Positions 17,240-25,375 of a stretch of 64,000 bases of DNA are shown one piece after another (the stretch's first letter is position 1; every line of letters begins with the position of its first letter). Source of the DNA: Runella sp. CRIBMP (lineage in GTDB: Bacteria; Bacteroidota; Bacteroidia; Cytophagales; Spirosomataceae). The position numbers were made by a program, and so were the translations under genes. Where the stretch lies: assembly GCF_009905605.1 (NCBI RefSeq), contig NZ_JAAAKZ010000015.1:62001-126000 (forward strand), read 5' to 3'. The notes beneath the pieces are model-generated. The model was not told the origin of the DNA. It did no database searches and was given only the letters and a program-made list of their open reading frames with translations.

Positions 17240-18586
17240 TTATAATCCACCTTTTTTTTGTTTCGGCAATGACAACTCATCATCGGCGCCATCCGTCTTT
17301 ATTTTTTCAACAATAAAAGCGGCCACCTTTTTTCCCATCTCTAATCCTACTTCATTGTCGGTTCGGAAGTGGATACCTCCCTGAAAGCGGGATTCGGCTC
17401 CTTCTTTGGCTTTTTTCTGAAAATACGCTTTTTCTGAAGGAAAGAAATAAGAATACAGCTCTGCCATGACGCTACCCAACATGGCATGTCCGGAAGGATA
17501 CCCTGGGAAGGGCGGGGTAAAAAACAGCACTGGTCGGTAGGAAGTATCATATTGATCGGGACGCGTACCCCAATACGTATACTTAGCGTCCCAACAGGCA
17601 GAAAATCCATCGTACATTCCGATAGCGGCAATGGCATACAATCGGGCCGCTCGTGGGGGATTCAGGTGCAGGTTGTACTCAAATATCTTTTTGTGCAGCA
17701 CATCATCCCAAAAATTATTGTCGGCATAAAAAAAGGCATTGGCCGTGGAACGAAACGTAGGCTTGAAGTTTTTAATTTCTTCCATCTCCTTGGCAAAATC
17801 AGGCGGCGGCCCAGGACGGAACTGACTGCTACTGTCCAGCGCGACGGTTTTGTTTAGGCCCGCCAACGGAAACGAAGGCTTTCCCTGCCAGTAGTTCGTA
17901 CCTTCGGGCCTTTTTCCATCCCACTCTTTTTTAGGAACAAAGCCTTTGGTATGTTCCAGTTCTTTTTCGGCAACCCGTTTACCAAGTTCAAAGCCCGCCT
18001 GCGTATCGCTCGGAAAAGCCACCCCTGCCGCAACCCGTGAGGCCATGAGCTGCTGCGCCATACGATGCACCGAATCGGCCAATGAAGGATAAAAATGAGC
18101 GATGAGCGTTACCGCCACACCGGCCGCCACCGAATGCTCACAGGGATACGACGGGTTGTCGGTTTTTGGGGCATACACCTTTATTCGCTTATCAACCTCG
18201 TACGGACGCGGACGGTCATAGGCATACTTGGTATCCCATGCCGCAATCGTAGCATCATACGTAGCTACACCAAGCAGCATATTTGCCAGTGCCCCTTCAC
18301 GGCTCGAACCGTTCATCCATAATTCCCCCATCAGTTGTTGCCAACGATACCCGGGTGCCCCAGCATTCCAATACATGATCTGCTGGCGACCAACAGCACT
18401 CAGGGATTGTTGGCGTGAAAGCACCTGCGTAACTTCGCCCTTGTACGCGGGAGGTGGCGGTAAACGATAGGCTTTACCAGAGGGAATGAACCATGTTTTC
18501 CAATGGCTTGCGGCCGGTTCTACCTGCGCCTGTAGTGACACAGCCGTTACCCAAACGGCTACCAAAATTGCTACACTTTTTTTCAT
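17240..18586 (-). CDS. Exported vanadium haloperoxidase/PAP2-superfamily protein with two homologous halves
   Basis: 448 residues from ATG 18586, which gives the signal peptide MKKSVAILVAVWVTAVSLQAQ; the frame runs on to 18619. The C-terminal half has the complete vanadate/phosphate site: K335...RP342-343, PSGH 364-367, SR399-400, H406 and D410. The N-terminal half repeats the fold and the first motif (K120...RP127-128). However, it has PSYPCEH (145-151) instead of PSGH, and SR183-184 followed by A190 where the catalytic His should be, then D194. Surrounding text also repeats (YDATIAAWDTKYAYDRPRP against YDGFSACWDAKYTYWGTRP). Likely periplasmic acid phosphatase or haloperoxidase; sequence alone does not tell which. 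Divergent from the LytS gene at 18844. Confidence 0.85.
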   Translation of the reverse strand: MKKSVAILVAVWVTAVSLQAQVEPAASHWKTWFIPSGKAYRLPPPPAYKGEVTQVLSRQQSLSAVGRQQIMYWNAGAPGYRWQQLMGELWMNGSSREGALANMLLGVATYDATIAAWDTKYAYDRPRPYEVDKRIKVYAPKTDNPSYPCEHSVAAGVAVTLIAHFYPSLADSVHRMAQQLMASRVAAGVAFPSDTQAGFELGKRVAEKELEHTKGFVPKKEWDGKRPEGTNYWQGKPSFPLAGLNKTVALDSSSQFRPGPPPDFAKEMEEIKNFKPTFRSTANAFFYADNNFWDDVLHKKIFEYNLHLNPPRAARLYAIAAIGMYDGFSACWDAKYTYWGTRPDQYDTSYRPVLFFTPPFPGYPSGHAMLGSVMAELYSYFFPSEKAYFQKKAKEGAESRFQGGIHFRTDNEVGLEMGKKVAAFIVEKIKTDGADDELSLPKQKKGGL

Positions 18587-18843
18587 AGACTGCGTGTTTT
18601 TTTTGCAAGAATACCTCATGAAAAAATAGGCTGAAAGGCCGTGTCAATCAACGGCACCTTACGGTCAACACACAACGTATTAAAAACAATGATTGCATAA
18701 AGATGCCGAGACGCAGTGAAGAATACCGCTTTTGATTTTTTTGATTGACGTTTTTGGGTCGTTTATTGACCAAAATGCTCATTCGGTCGTCTACAAAATG
18801 AAATGGAACTGAATTGTCGAAATTTATTTCCTAAAATAGCAGC

Positions 18844-19887
18844 ATGAACAGACCCGTAGACCGCGAACGATTCAAATTATACCTTCGGATTGGCGTTGGG
18901 TATTTGTTGCTCTCATTATTTGGTGATTTAGTGAGCAATCCCGAAACGTTTCTCAAAAGGATCGTGAACAACCTTTGGCTAGTCAGTTATCTAGTGGTTT
19001 TAAACTTTCTGTTTTTTGAGTACACTCTTCCCTATTTACGGCGTTCATGGAAGCGCATTTTTATCGCACCGTTCCTGTTGGGGGCCCATCTTCTTCTATA
19101 CTCTTTTGGCTTCTATTTCTGGCGGTATATCGGCATTGGATTACACGTTTATTTTTCCTTAAAAGCCTATTCTTCCCCTCGGGAAGGAGTGGCAGCTCAT
19201 GTTCCCTTCAGCCTGTTTTCCGTCTTCTTTTTTGGCATCGTAAGGCATATATATGATTACCGGAAATTAAAACAGGCGGCCCAACAATTGCGGATCGAAA
19301 AACAGGAAGCCGAGCTGAACTACCTCAAATCCCAAACCAATCCGCATTTTTTGTTCAATACCCTCAACAATATTTATTCTTTGGCCCGGGATAAATCCGA
19401 CTTGGCACCTGAATCAATTTTACGGCTGTCGCAACTGCTACGTTTTATGCTCTATGAGGCTGGGGGAGCATACATTGCCATTGACCAGGAATTGAAAATA
19501 ATGAATGATTATATTGCCCTCGAAAAGCTGCGGTATGATGATTCATTACAGGTCAATTTCAACCATGATGTCGAAGATATGAAACAGGCTTTGCCCCCAC
19601 TGCTTCTGATACCGCTGGTGGAAAATGCCTTTAAACACGGTGTTTCCGAGACCCGAGAGCATCCTTTTGTCGATATTCATCTATCGGTCAATCAGCGGCA
19701 GTTATCATTTGTGGTAAAAAATTCCACGGAAACCTTTTCCGACCGGCCGCGTGTAAAAGAAAATATCGGTCTTTCCAATCTGCGGCGACAATTGCAACTG
19801 CTCTATACTGACTACACCCTATCCATCCAACAGAACGAATCAGCGTTTACCGCTACCTTAAAAATCAATCTTAAAAGCCATGTCTAA
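18844..19887 (+). CDS. LytS-type sensor histidine kinase
   Basis: 347 residues with four membrane segments in the first 135 residues. A short coiled linker (KQAAQQLRIEKQEAELNYLK) leads to the His-kinase box SQTNPHFLFNTLNN (H168). The HATPase domain has LVENAFKHGVSE and NIGLSNLRRQLQLLY. Its end overlaps the following response-regulator gene by 8 bases, so both are co-translated. The ligand is unknown. Its divergent neighbour, the haloperoxidase-like gene, is a plausible target. Confidence 0.92.
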   Translation: MNRPVDRERFKLYLRIGVGYLLLSLFGDLVSNPETFLKRIVNNLWLVSYLVVLNFLFFEYTLPYLRRSWKRIFIAPFLLGAHLLLYSFGFYFWRYIGIGLHVYFSLKAYSSPREGVAAHVPFSLFSVFFFGIVRHIYDYRKLKQAAQQLRIEKQEAELNYLKSQTNPHFLFNTLNNIYSLARDKSDLAPESILRLSQLLRFMLYEAGGAYIAIDQELKIMNDYIALEKLRYDDSLQVNFNHDVEDMKQALPPLLLIPLVENAFKHGVSETREHPFVDIHLSVNQRQLSFVVKNSTETFSDRPRVKENIGLSNLRRQLQLLYTDYTLSIQQNESAFTATLKINLKSHV

Positions 19888-20581
19888 ACTCAAATGCATT
19901 ATCATCGAAGACGAACCACTGGCCGTAAAAGTGTTGGCGGATTATGTTTCGCAGGTACCCTTTCTGGAGTTAAAAGGCACGTTTAAGGATGCGATTCTGG
20001 CCACTGATTACCTTCGGGAACACGCCGTTGACCTGCTGTTTTTGGATATTCATTTACCAAAGCTAAAAGGAATGGCCTTTTTAAAAACGCTCACGCATCC
20101 GCCAGCCGTCATCATCACCACCGCGTATCATCAATATGCCGTCGAAGGCTTTAACCTGAACGTCGCCGATTATCTGTTAAAACCCATTGATTTTGAGCGT
20201 TTTTTGGTAGCGATCAATAAGATCAAAGTGCCGCCAAAGGACATCCGTCCTTCCCACGAAACCCACGAAACCCACGAAACAAAAGACTACCTATTTTTGA
20301 ATGTTCAGAAGAAGAAGGTAAAAATTTTATTCTCAGAAATTATTTACATCGAAAGTCAGCGGGAATACATCCGCATCGTTACGACCAAAAATGAGTACCT
20401 CTCTAAAATGAGCACGCACGAGATGGAGGCTTTGTTACCCACCAACGACTTTAAGCGCATTCACCGGTCCTTTATTATTTCGGTCTCCAAAATTGAGTCA
20501 TATACCGCTGACATCGTGGAAGTAAATGGCGTATCTATTCCCATTGGTCGGGGCTATCGAGAGAGCATTGAGGACCTTTGA
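19880..20581 (+). CDS. LytTR family response regulator
   Basis: 233 residues: a receiver domain (EDE at 10-12, phosphoacceptor D56 in LFLDIHLP, TTAYHQYAVEGF, LLKPIDF) and a C-terminal LytTR domain (YIESQREYIRIV...FKRIHRSFIISVSKIE). The linker carries a tandem ETH repeat (three ETH then ETKD) encoded by CCCACGAAA repeats at 20253-20279. Translationally coupled to the kinase by an 8-base overlap. Confidence 0.93.
   Translation: MSKLKCIIIEDEPLAVKVLADYVSQVPFLELKGTFKDAILATDYLREHAVDLLFLDIHLPKLKGMAFLKTLTHPPAVIITTAYHQYAVEGFNLNVADYLLKPIDFERFLVAINKIKVPPKDIRPSHETHETHETKDYLFLNVQKKKVKILFSEIIYIESQREYIRIVTTKNEYLSKMSTHEMEALLPTNDFKRIHRSFIISVSKIESYTADIVEVNGVSIPIGRGYRESIEDL
20253..20279 (+). repeat. Tandem 9-bp repeat, three exact copies of CCCACGAAA
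   Basis: Three exact in-frame copies in the linker between receiver and LytTR domain. A whole-unit change would lengthen or shorten the linker by three residues without a frameshift. Confidence 0.85.
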
Positions 20582-20741
20582 TGAATGATAGCCTCTGAAA
20601 TTATGGGCTATCGGCTGAATGGATTTACTCAAAAATTTGTTAATGAAAAATTGGCCAGATAAAACAGGCTGAAACAACAAGTAAAACAAATATATATCAA
20701 ACCAATCATCGCGAGGCTTTGAACCTCGGTCAGATACAATT

Positions 20742-21845
20742 ATGAGCAAACACGGACGCATTTTGGTCGCCATGAGCGGCGGCATCGACAGTTCACTGGC
20801 ATCAGTATTACTCCACGAGCAGGGCTATGAGGTCATCGGCATGACCATGAAAACCTGGGACTATGCCGGCAGCGGCGGCTCAAAAAAAGAAACCGGCTGC
20901 TGCTCCCTTGATTCCATCAACGACGCCCGTACCGTGGCCGTTGAACTGGGCTTTCCTCATTACATATTAGACATCAGAACAGAGTTTGGTGATTACGTCA
21001 TCGACCATTTTACGGGTGAGTACCTTGAAGGGCGCACGCCCAATCCCTGCGTGCTGTGCAATACCCACATCAAATGGGATGCCCTACTGCGCCGCGCCGA
21101 CCGACTCGATTGTGAGTTTATTGCCACGGGCCACTACGCCAATATGCGTCAGGAAAACGACCGATTCATTGTGTCTAAAGGCGTAGATACGTGGAAAGAC
21201 CAGAGTTATGTACTGTGGGGGGTGTCACAAGAAAGCCTGTCGCGGACAAAACTTCCGCTCGGACACTTGCGCAAAACCGAAATTAGGGAGATGGCCAAAG
21301 AGCGCGGTTTCATGGATTTGGTCAATAAATCAGAAAGCTACGAAATCTGTTTTGTGCCCGATAACGACTACCGGGGCTTTCTCAAACGTCGTATGCCTGA
21401 GCTTGAAAGCCAAGTAATGGGCGGCAATTACGTGATGCAAGACGGCACGGTCGTGGGCAAACATGAAGGCTATCCTTTTTACACCATCGGCCAACGCAAG
21501 GGCTTAGGCATTGCGCTGGGATACCCTGTATTTGTGACCGAAATACGCAAGGATACCAACGAAGTAGTGTTGGGCATTGACAAAGACCTCGAACGCGACG
21601 GCATGTACGTCTCAAAACTTAATCTTCAAAAATACGCCCGTATCGAAGGCCCGCTAGAAACCGTGACCAAAGTCCGGTACAAGCACGAAGGTACGCCCGC
21701 CACAATTATACAGGAAGGCGACGACCGTATTCAGGTCTTGTTTCATGATCCCGTCAGTGCCATTGCTCCCGGGCAAGCGGCGGTGTTCTACGAAGGCGAC
21801 GACGTAGTGGGCGGCGGCTGGATCAGCAAGAGCTTTCGGCAGTAA
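20742..21845 (+). CDS. mnmA: tRNA-specific 2-thiouridylase MnmA
   Basis: 367 residues. It thiolates uridine 34 of Lys, Glu and Gln tRNAs. Visible: the PP-loop AMSGGIDSSLAS for ATP, the first catalytic cysteine in RTPNPCVLCNTHIKWD, the second in SESYEICFVPDNDYRGF, the GHYAN motif and the YTIGQRKGLGIA block. The C-terminal beta-barrel part ends VVGGGWISKSF. Cytoplasmic, stand-alone gene. Confidence 0.97.
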   Translation: MSKHGRILVAMSGGIDSSLASVLLHEQGYEVIGMTMKTWDYAGSGGSKKETGCCSLDSINDARTVAVELGFPHYILDIRTEFGDYVIDHFTGEYLEGRTPNPCVLCNTHIKWDALLRRADRLDCEFIATGHYANMRQENDRFIVSKGVDTWKDQSYVLWGVSQESLSRTKLPLGHLRKTEIREMAKERGFMDLVNKSESYEICFVPDNDYRGFLKRRMPELESQVMGGNYVMQDGTVVGKHEGYPFYTIGQRKGLGIALGYPVFVTEIRKDTNEVVLGIDKDLERDGMYVSKLNLQKYARIEGPLETVTKVRYKHEGTPATIIQEGDDRIQVLFHDPVSAIAPGQAAVFYEGDDVVGGGWISKSFRQ

Positions 21846-21869
21846 ATCGAAAAAGAAGAAAAATAGATA

Positions 21870-21911
21870 GTAGACATTGGACAAGGGATGAACGCTCAGT
21901 CCAATGTCTAC
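21870..21911. terminator. Possible bidirectional terminator
   Basis: 13-base arms GTAGACATTGGAC (21870-21882) and its exact complement (21899-21911) with a 16-base loop, between convergent mnmA and the TrpD-like gene. The minus-strand gene ends at 21916, so the hairpin starts five bases past its stop. No T-run. Confidence 0.6.
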
Positions 21912-21915
21912 CACA

Positions 21916-23190
21916 TCAATACCCAATCTGGCTTTCAATCCAATCTAAGCCACGCATATACAGGGCTTTGGCGTAGTTTACCCGGTTATCAAAATCAGCG
22001 TAATCAGTACGCCCGTTGTGCAAATATTTTCGAATCAAGGCAGCATTTATTTCGGCCGTAGGCGATGCTATTTCGTCGTCGGTTTCTGTGCGGAATTGTT
22101 CAAACGCGGGAAAATCATGCTCCAAACGGGTAAAAAATAAGTGACCGTTGGAATTACGTACCGCACACAGCAACCCGCTTGCTTTGGAAGTAGCAGGCGC
22201 AAGGCTACCTTCCAGCCCGCGTTTCAGCACCATTACCCCGTCAAATCCTGCCATAAGGGCCAACTCCGCCATTTTCATCTGGTACGTAATGTGAAATACC
22301 GACGTAACCAGAATACGGGCTCCGCAAGGGTTTAAGACTTTTTCGAGGGTGGCCAGAAACGGGCGCTTGATGGTGGTTCGGCGACGCTCCACCCAATTGT
22401 CCAACGGGGGAGATAATGCTTTTTGGTCAAGCACCCACCCAAACGTCGGGTTCATTTCCAACAACTCATGGTTATCGGCCAACAACCAACTACCCAAATA
22501 AAGATATAGATCGTGGGAATTGAACGTATACTTCGGCCCAGAAGAGCGTCCGATGGCCGTGACCGCATTATAATTTCGCTCCTGAAAAAAATACGCCAGC
22601 AACGGAGTTATCATGTACGAATGTTCTACACCGTCGAAAGGCTCCGCCAATTGAACAATCGGAAATTTCGTTTTGACGTGCCGTTGAAAACCCGGCGCGT
22701 AGGTGCTCATGACTGCATTGTGCAAGCCTTGGTATTCGTCATTTGTTTCATACCGAACCCGCAATATGCTAACTGCCATCCCCCGGAACGTCTCGCACAG
22801 CTCATCCGACATCAGGAAGTCGCCCAACTGATGCGCCTCCGATACTTGCAACGATTTACCGTTCAACAACTTTACGCCAATCGGAAACAGGTGTTGAGGT
22901 AAATCAGGACACAGCTTGTTGAGAAAAAAAACGGGATTAGCAAACGCGTGCTTGCCAATGTACGCTTCCAGTTTGAGCTCTGCCTCCGTGGGGCCTTTCA
23001 TCATCAAAGCGCCAAAAAACGCTCCTTTCTGTAAGTCATTGGCCTGGCCGCTCTGCAACTCCTGCAAACACTCGTCTACCAACTCTGAAGAGAGTGGCTT
23101 GCTACCATGCTTGCCAATACCTGCCTGCTTAATTCCTTTGGCAAGCGCAGTATTCAAATTGTATTTTATAGCGAAATTAAGATCCGTCAC
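21916..23190 (-). CDS. TrpD-like (glycosyltransferase family 3) protein
   Basis: 424 residues. The N-terminal helical domain (ELVDECLQELQSGQANDLQKGAFFGALMMKG) is that of anthranilate phosphoribosyltransferase-like proteins. The rest fits the long TrpD2/YbiB-type relatives rather than true TrpD: the phosphoribosyl-binding glycine motif is replaced (AIGRSSGPKYTF). No trp genes are near. It faces away from the nitrate operon and shares its control region, including a palindrome and a 16-base word also found before narK. A link with nitrate assimilation is suggested by context only. Substrate unknown. Confidence 0.65.
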   Translation of the reverse strand: MTDLNFAIKYNLNTALAKGIKQAGIGKHGSKPLSSELVDECLQELQSGQANDLQKGAFFGALMMKGPTEAELKLEAYIGKHAFANPVFFLNKLCPDLPQHLFPIGVKLLNGKSLQVSEAHQLGDFLMSDELCETFRGMAVSILRVRYETNDEYQGLHNAVMSTYAPGFQRHVKTKFPIVQLAEPFDGVEHSYMITPLLAYFFQERNYNAVTAIGRSSGPKYTFNSHDLYLYLGSWLLADNHELLEMNPTFGWVLDQKALSPPLDNWVERRRTTIKRPFLATLEKVLNPCGARILVTSVFHITYQMKMAELALMAGFDGVMVLKRGLEGSLAPATSKASGLLCAVRNSNGHLFFTRLEHDFPAFEQFRTETDDEIASPTAEINAALIRKYLHNGRTDYADFDNRVNYAKALYMRGLDWIESQIGY

Positions 23191-23207
23191 AATTACTTAA
23201 AAATTAC

Positions 23208-23226
23208 TTAGTTTAAAAAAAACTAA
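23208..23226. promoter_or_regulatory. Palindrome TTAGTTT-N5-AAACTAA in nitrate control region
   Basis: Perfect 7-base half-sites around five A. It lies within the leader of the TrpD-like gene. It overlaps the 16-base word TACTTAGTTTAAAAAA (23205-23220) that recurs at 28465-28480. Confidence 0.55.
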
Positions 23227-23247
23227 AATTTCAACTTTTACAACTTT

Positions 23248-23278
23248 CAAACCTAAAAATAGTACTTTTTAAAAGAAA
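23248..23278 (-). promoter_or_regulatory. Putative promoter of the TrpD-like gene
   Basis: On the minus strand the -7 element reads TAGGTTTG (23255-23248) and, 19 bases upstream, TTTC (23278-23275) stands where TTTG is expected. The start would be near 23241, giving a leader of about 50 bases. Confidence 0.5.
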
Positions 23279-23583
23279 CTTTTATAAAAAATAAAGAACT
23301 TTTAGATTTTAACCTAAAAAATGAATGTAATATTTGGAGAAAGTTCATTTTCAGCATACCTTTAAGTAAAATTATTAAGCAGGCAAGAAAGGCAAATATT
23401 ATTCTGATAAAAATCAAAAGTAAATGTATAAACTTTTCTAATAATCTTTTTTTAAAGAACTATATTTTTTGATTAAGTTTTTTACAGAAATTTACCTTTA
23501 CAGAAACACCTCTTTTTTAAATAGTACTTTTTAAAGAAATACATTCATTCCCACCTCATAAACATCGGTAGCTCTTACGTAAA

Positions 23584-23656
23584 CTTACAGCAGCGTTGGC
23601 GGACGCTCGTTGGTAAGGAAAAAGAAAAACCCCGCAGAATGGCGGTTCTGACGGGG
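23584..23656 (+). promoter_or_regulatory. Leader RNA with two TGGCGG-hexaloop hairpins before the nrt operon
   Basis: Hairpin 1: outer CTTAC/GTAAG (23584-23588, 23613-23617), inner AGCGT/ACGCT (23592-23596, 23603-23607), loop TGGCGG (23597-23602). Hairpin 2: CCCCG-CAGAA (23630-23639), loop TGGCGG (23640-23645), TTCTG-a-CGGGG (23646-23656). The second ends 47 bases before the porin ATG. Read on the minus strand, hairpin 2 is followed by a T-rich run and could also act as an antisense terminator. Confidence 0.65.
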
Positions 23657-23703
23657 CTATTAGCAGTTTTAAATTAGGGATTAACTTAAAACATTACAAA
23701 TTT

Positions 23704-25248
23704 ATGAAAAAACCATTACACGTCAAGTGCTTTGGCGCGGTTCTTTTAATCTTTGCATTAAGCAAAACTACTCATGCGCAACTTTCGTTGCAAGGTCAAC
23801 TCCGAACACGAACTGAAATTAGGGACGGAGTAGGTAACCTTCCCAAATCGGGGGCAAAGCCTGCTGCCTTCACTTCCCAGCGCACCAGCCTTATCTTCGG
23901 CTACAAATGGGATCGTCTAACGTTTGGTGTAAACGTTCGGGATGTAAGGGTCTGGGGACAAGATGCTGCTTCTATCAATAACACCGACGGCTCAAAGTTA
24001 TTTTTGCACGAAGCTTGGGCCGAAGTGATTTTGGCCAACAGCGCCGATACTACCCTCAAATTCAAGGCATTAGACAACTTATCTCTTAAAATAGGACGTC
24101 AGGAATTAATCTATGACGATGTACGTTTGCTCGGCAATTTGGACTGGCTCCAGCAGGGGCGGCGGTTTGATATGGCCCTGCTCAAAGCTATGAAAAACGG
24201 CTGGCAAATCGACTTGGGCGCGGCCTTCAACCAAAATTCCGATGCCTTTGGCCGAGCGGGCACTTTCTATGCGGCAGGCAATGTCCCCGCCACGGTCGCC
24301 AATTCTAAAGGTGCTTTTGTGAGTATTCCAACCGATTTCATTCCGACTTCAGGCAAGGGCGGCGCTCCAGTGTTGGCATCTCCGCTCAGCACCAACGGCC
24401 AAAATCAAATGTTTAAATCCATGCAGATGCTGTACGTCAGCCGTAAATTTGGACAAACAAAATTCTCGGGGCTTTTCTTCAAAGACGATTTTCAGAAGTA
24501 CCGTATAGACAGCCTCGGTAGCACCGCCAACGGCGTAGTGTATGGCCGCCGGTACGACGTAGAGGGCGTTAATAGTCGCATTACTTACGGAGCCATGCTT
24601 ACTGGGTTGATCGGTAATGCTTCTTCAAAATTAGGTAAAATTGCTTGGCAGGCGTTTGCATACAAGCAGGGCGGCAAAAATCGCGACGGCCAAAGCCTGA
24701 GCGCCTATCACTACGGGGCCAACGTTTCTATTCAGAAAGGCAAATTCTCATTTGGGCCAGGTTATGAAGTACTTTCGGGCAACAACACCGTTTCGCCCGA
24801 CGGCAAGGACCACCGGTTTGACCCTCTGTACGGCACTCCGCACAAACACTGGGGCTACATGGATTATTTCTACGTAGGTACTGGCGCACCCGCTGGTGGT
24901 TTAGGAAATGCTTTCTTCAAGACAAAATACGTGGCTAATCCTAACCTATACTTTACCTTCGACATTCACAATTTTGCCTTGGCCAATGACATGAAAAACG
25001 GCTTGGACGCCGCAGGTGGCAAAATCAGCCGTCAGTTGGGCAACGAATTTGATTTTATCCTCAACTACAACCTCAATAAGTTTACCAACGTAGAATTGGG
25101 CTATTGCTACCTAAAAGGCTCCAACAGCCTCGAATATGGGAAATTGGGCACGATGGACAAAGCCAAACACGGTGCCAATTGGGCCTATTTGATGCTCAAT
25201 ATTCGCCCCGATTTCTTCTATACAAAACCCGTAGCGATTAAACAATAA
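23704..25248 (+). CDS. Outer-membrane porin, alginate-export (AlgE-like) family
   Basis: 514 residues with a signal peptide (MKKPLHVKCFGAVLLIFALSKTTHA, split here for length) and a beta-barrel that starts LSLQGQLRTRTEIRDG. Typical family features are the KIGRQELIYDDVRLLG stretch and a barrel ending with FTNVELGYCYLKGSNS and aromatic residues. Members are often found as outer-membrane channels in nitrate uptake clusters of Bacteroidota. As first gene of the nrt operon it probably brings nitrate across the outer membrane; this role is inferred from position. Confidence 0.8.
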   Translation: MKKPLHVKCFGAVLLIFALSKTTHAQLSLQGQLRTRTEIRDGVGNLPKSGAKPAAFTSQRTSLIFGYKWDRLTFGVNVRDVRVWGQDAASINNTDGSKLFLHEAWAEVILANSADTTLKFKALDNLSLKIGRQELIYDDVRLLGNLDWLQQGRRFDMALLKAMKNGWQIDLGAAFNQNSDAFGRAGTFYAAGNVPATVANSKGAFVSIPTDFIPTSGKGGAPVLASPLSTNGQNQMFKSMQMLYVSRKFGQTKFSGLFFKDDFQKYRIDSLGSTANGVVYGRRYDVEGVNSRITYGAMLTGLIGNASSKLGKIAWQAFAYKQGGKNRDGQSLSAYHYGANVSIQKGKFSFGPGYEVLSGNNTVSPDGKDHRFDPLYGTPHKHWGYMDYFYVGTGAPAGGLGNAFFKTKYVANPNLYFTFDIHNFALANDMKNGLDAAGGKISRQLGNEFDFILNYNLNKFTNVELGYCYLKGSNSLEYGKLGTMDKAKHGANWAYLMLNIRPDFFYTKPVAIKQ

Positions 25249-25260
25249 CTACGGCAGGAC

Positions 25261-25293
25261 AGACTTGCTAAGTTTCAAAAACTTGGCAAGTCT
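25261..25293 (+). repeat. Intra-operon hairpin, 15-bp stem
   Basis: Arms AGACTTGCTAAGTTT and AAACTTGGCAAGTCT (one G-T pair, 3-base loop) between the porin and nrtA genes. It may be a dispersed palindromic repeat that modulates expression between the porin and the ABC transporter. Confidence 0.75.
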
Positions 25294-25375
25294 TATAAAA
25301 TCACTTAATAAATTTCACCAAAAGCAATTTACGCGGCCAGTGGCCCAGCGTCTGCTCTTACAATGTCTTTATCCA

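Larger units (their letters stand above)
23191..23583. other. AT-rich divergent control region of the nitrate island
   Basis: No gene. It contains recurrent words of the type AGTACTTTTTAAA (23261-23274 and 23523-23535) and TTTAAAGAACT-like variants, which may be half-sites for a regulator. A TTTG-N21-TACCTTTA arrangement (23468-23500) is the best forward promoter for the porin-nrt operon; the resulting leader is close to 200 bases and holds the hairpins at 23584-23656. Confidence 0.5.

Noticed and set aside
20253-20279. Short regular repeats considered as a CRISPR trace
   Set aside because: 9-base in-frame units without spacers, inside a coding linker.
23584-23656. Canonical ANTAR (NasR-type) leader element
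   Set aside because: The hexaloops are TGGCGG, without the A1 and G4 of known ANTAR targets, and no ANTAR protein is encoded in the window.
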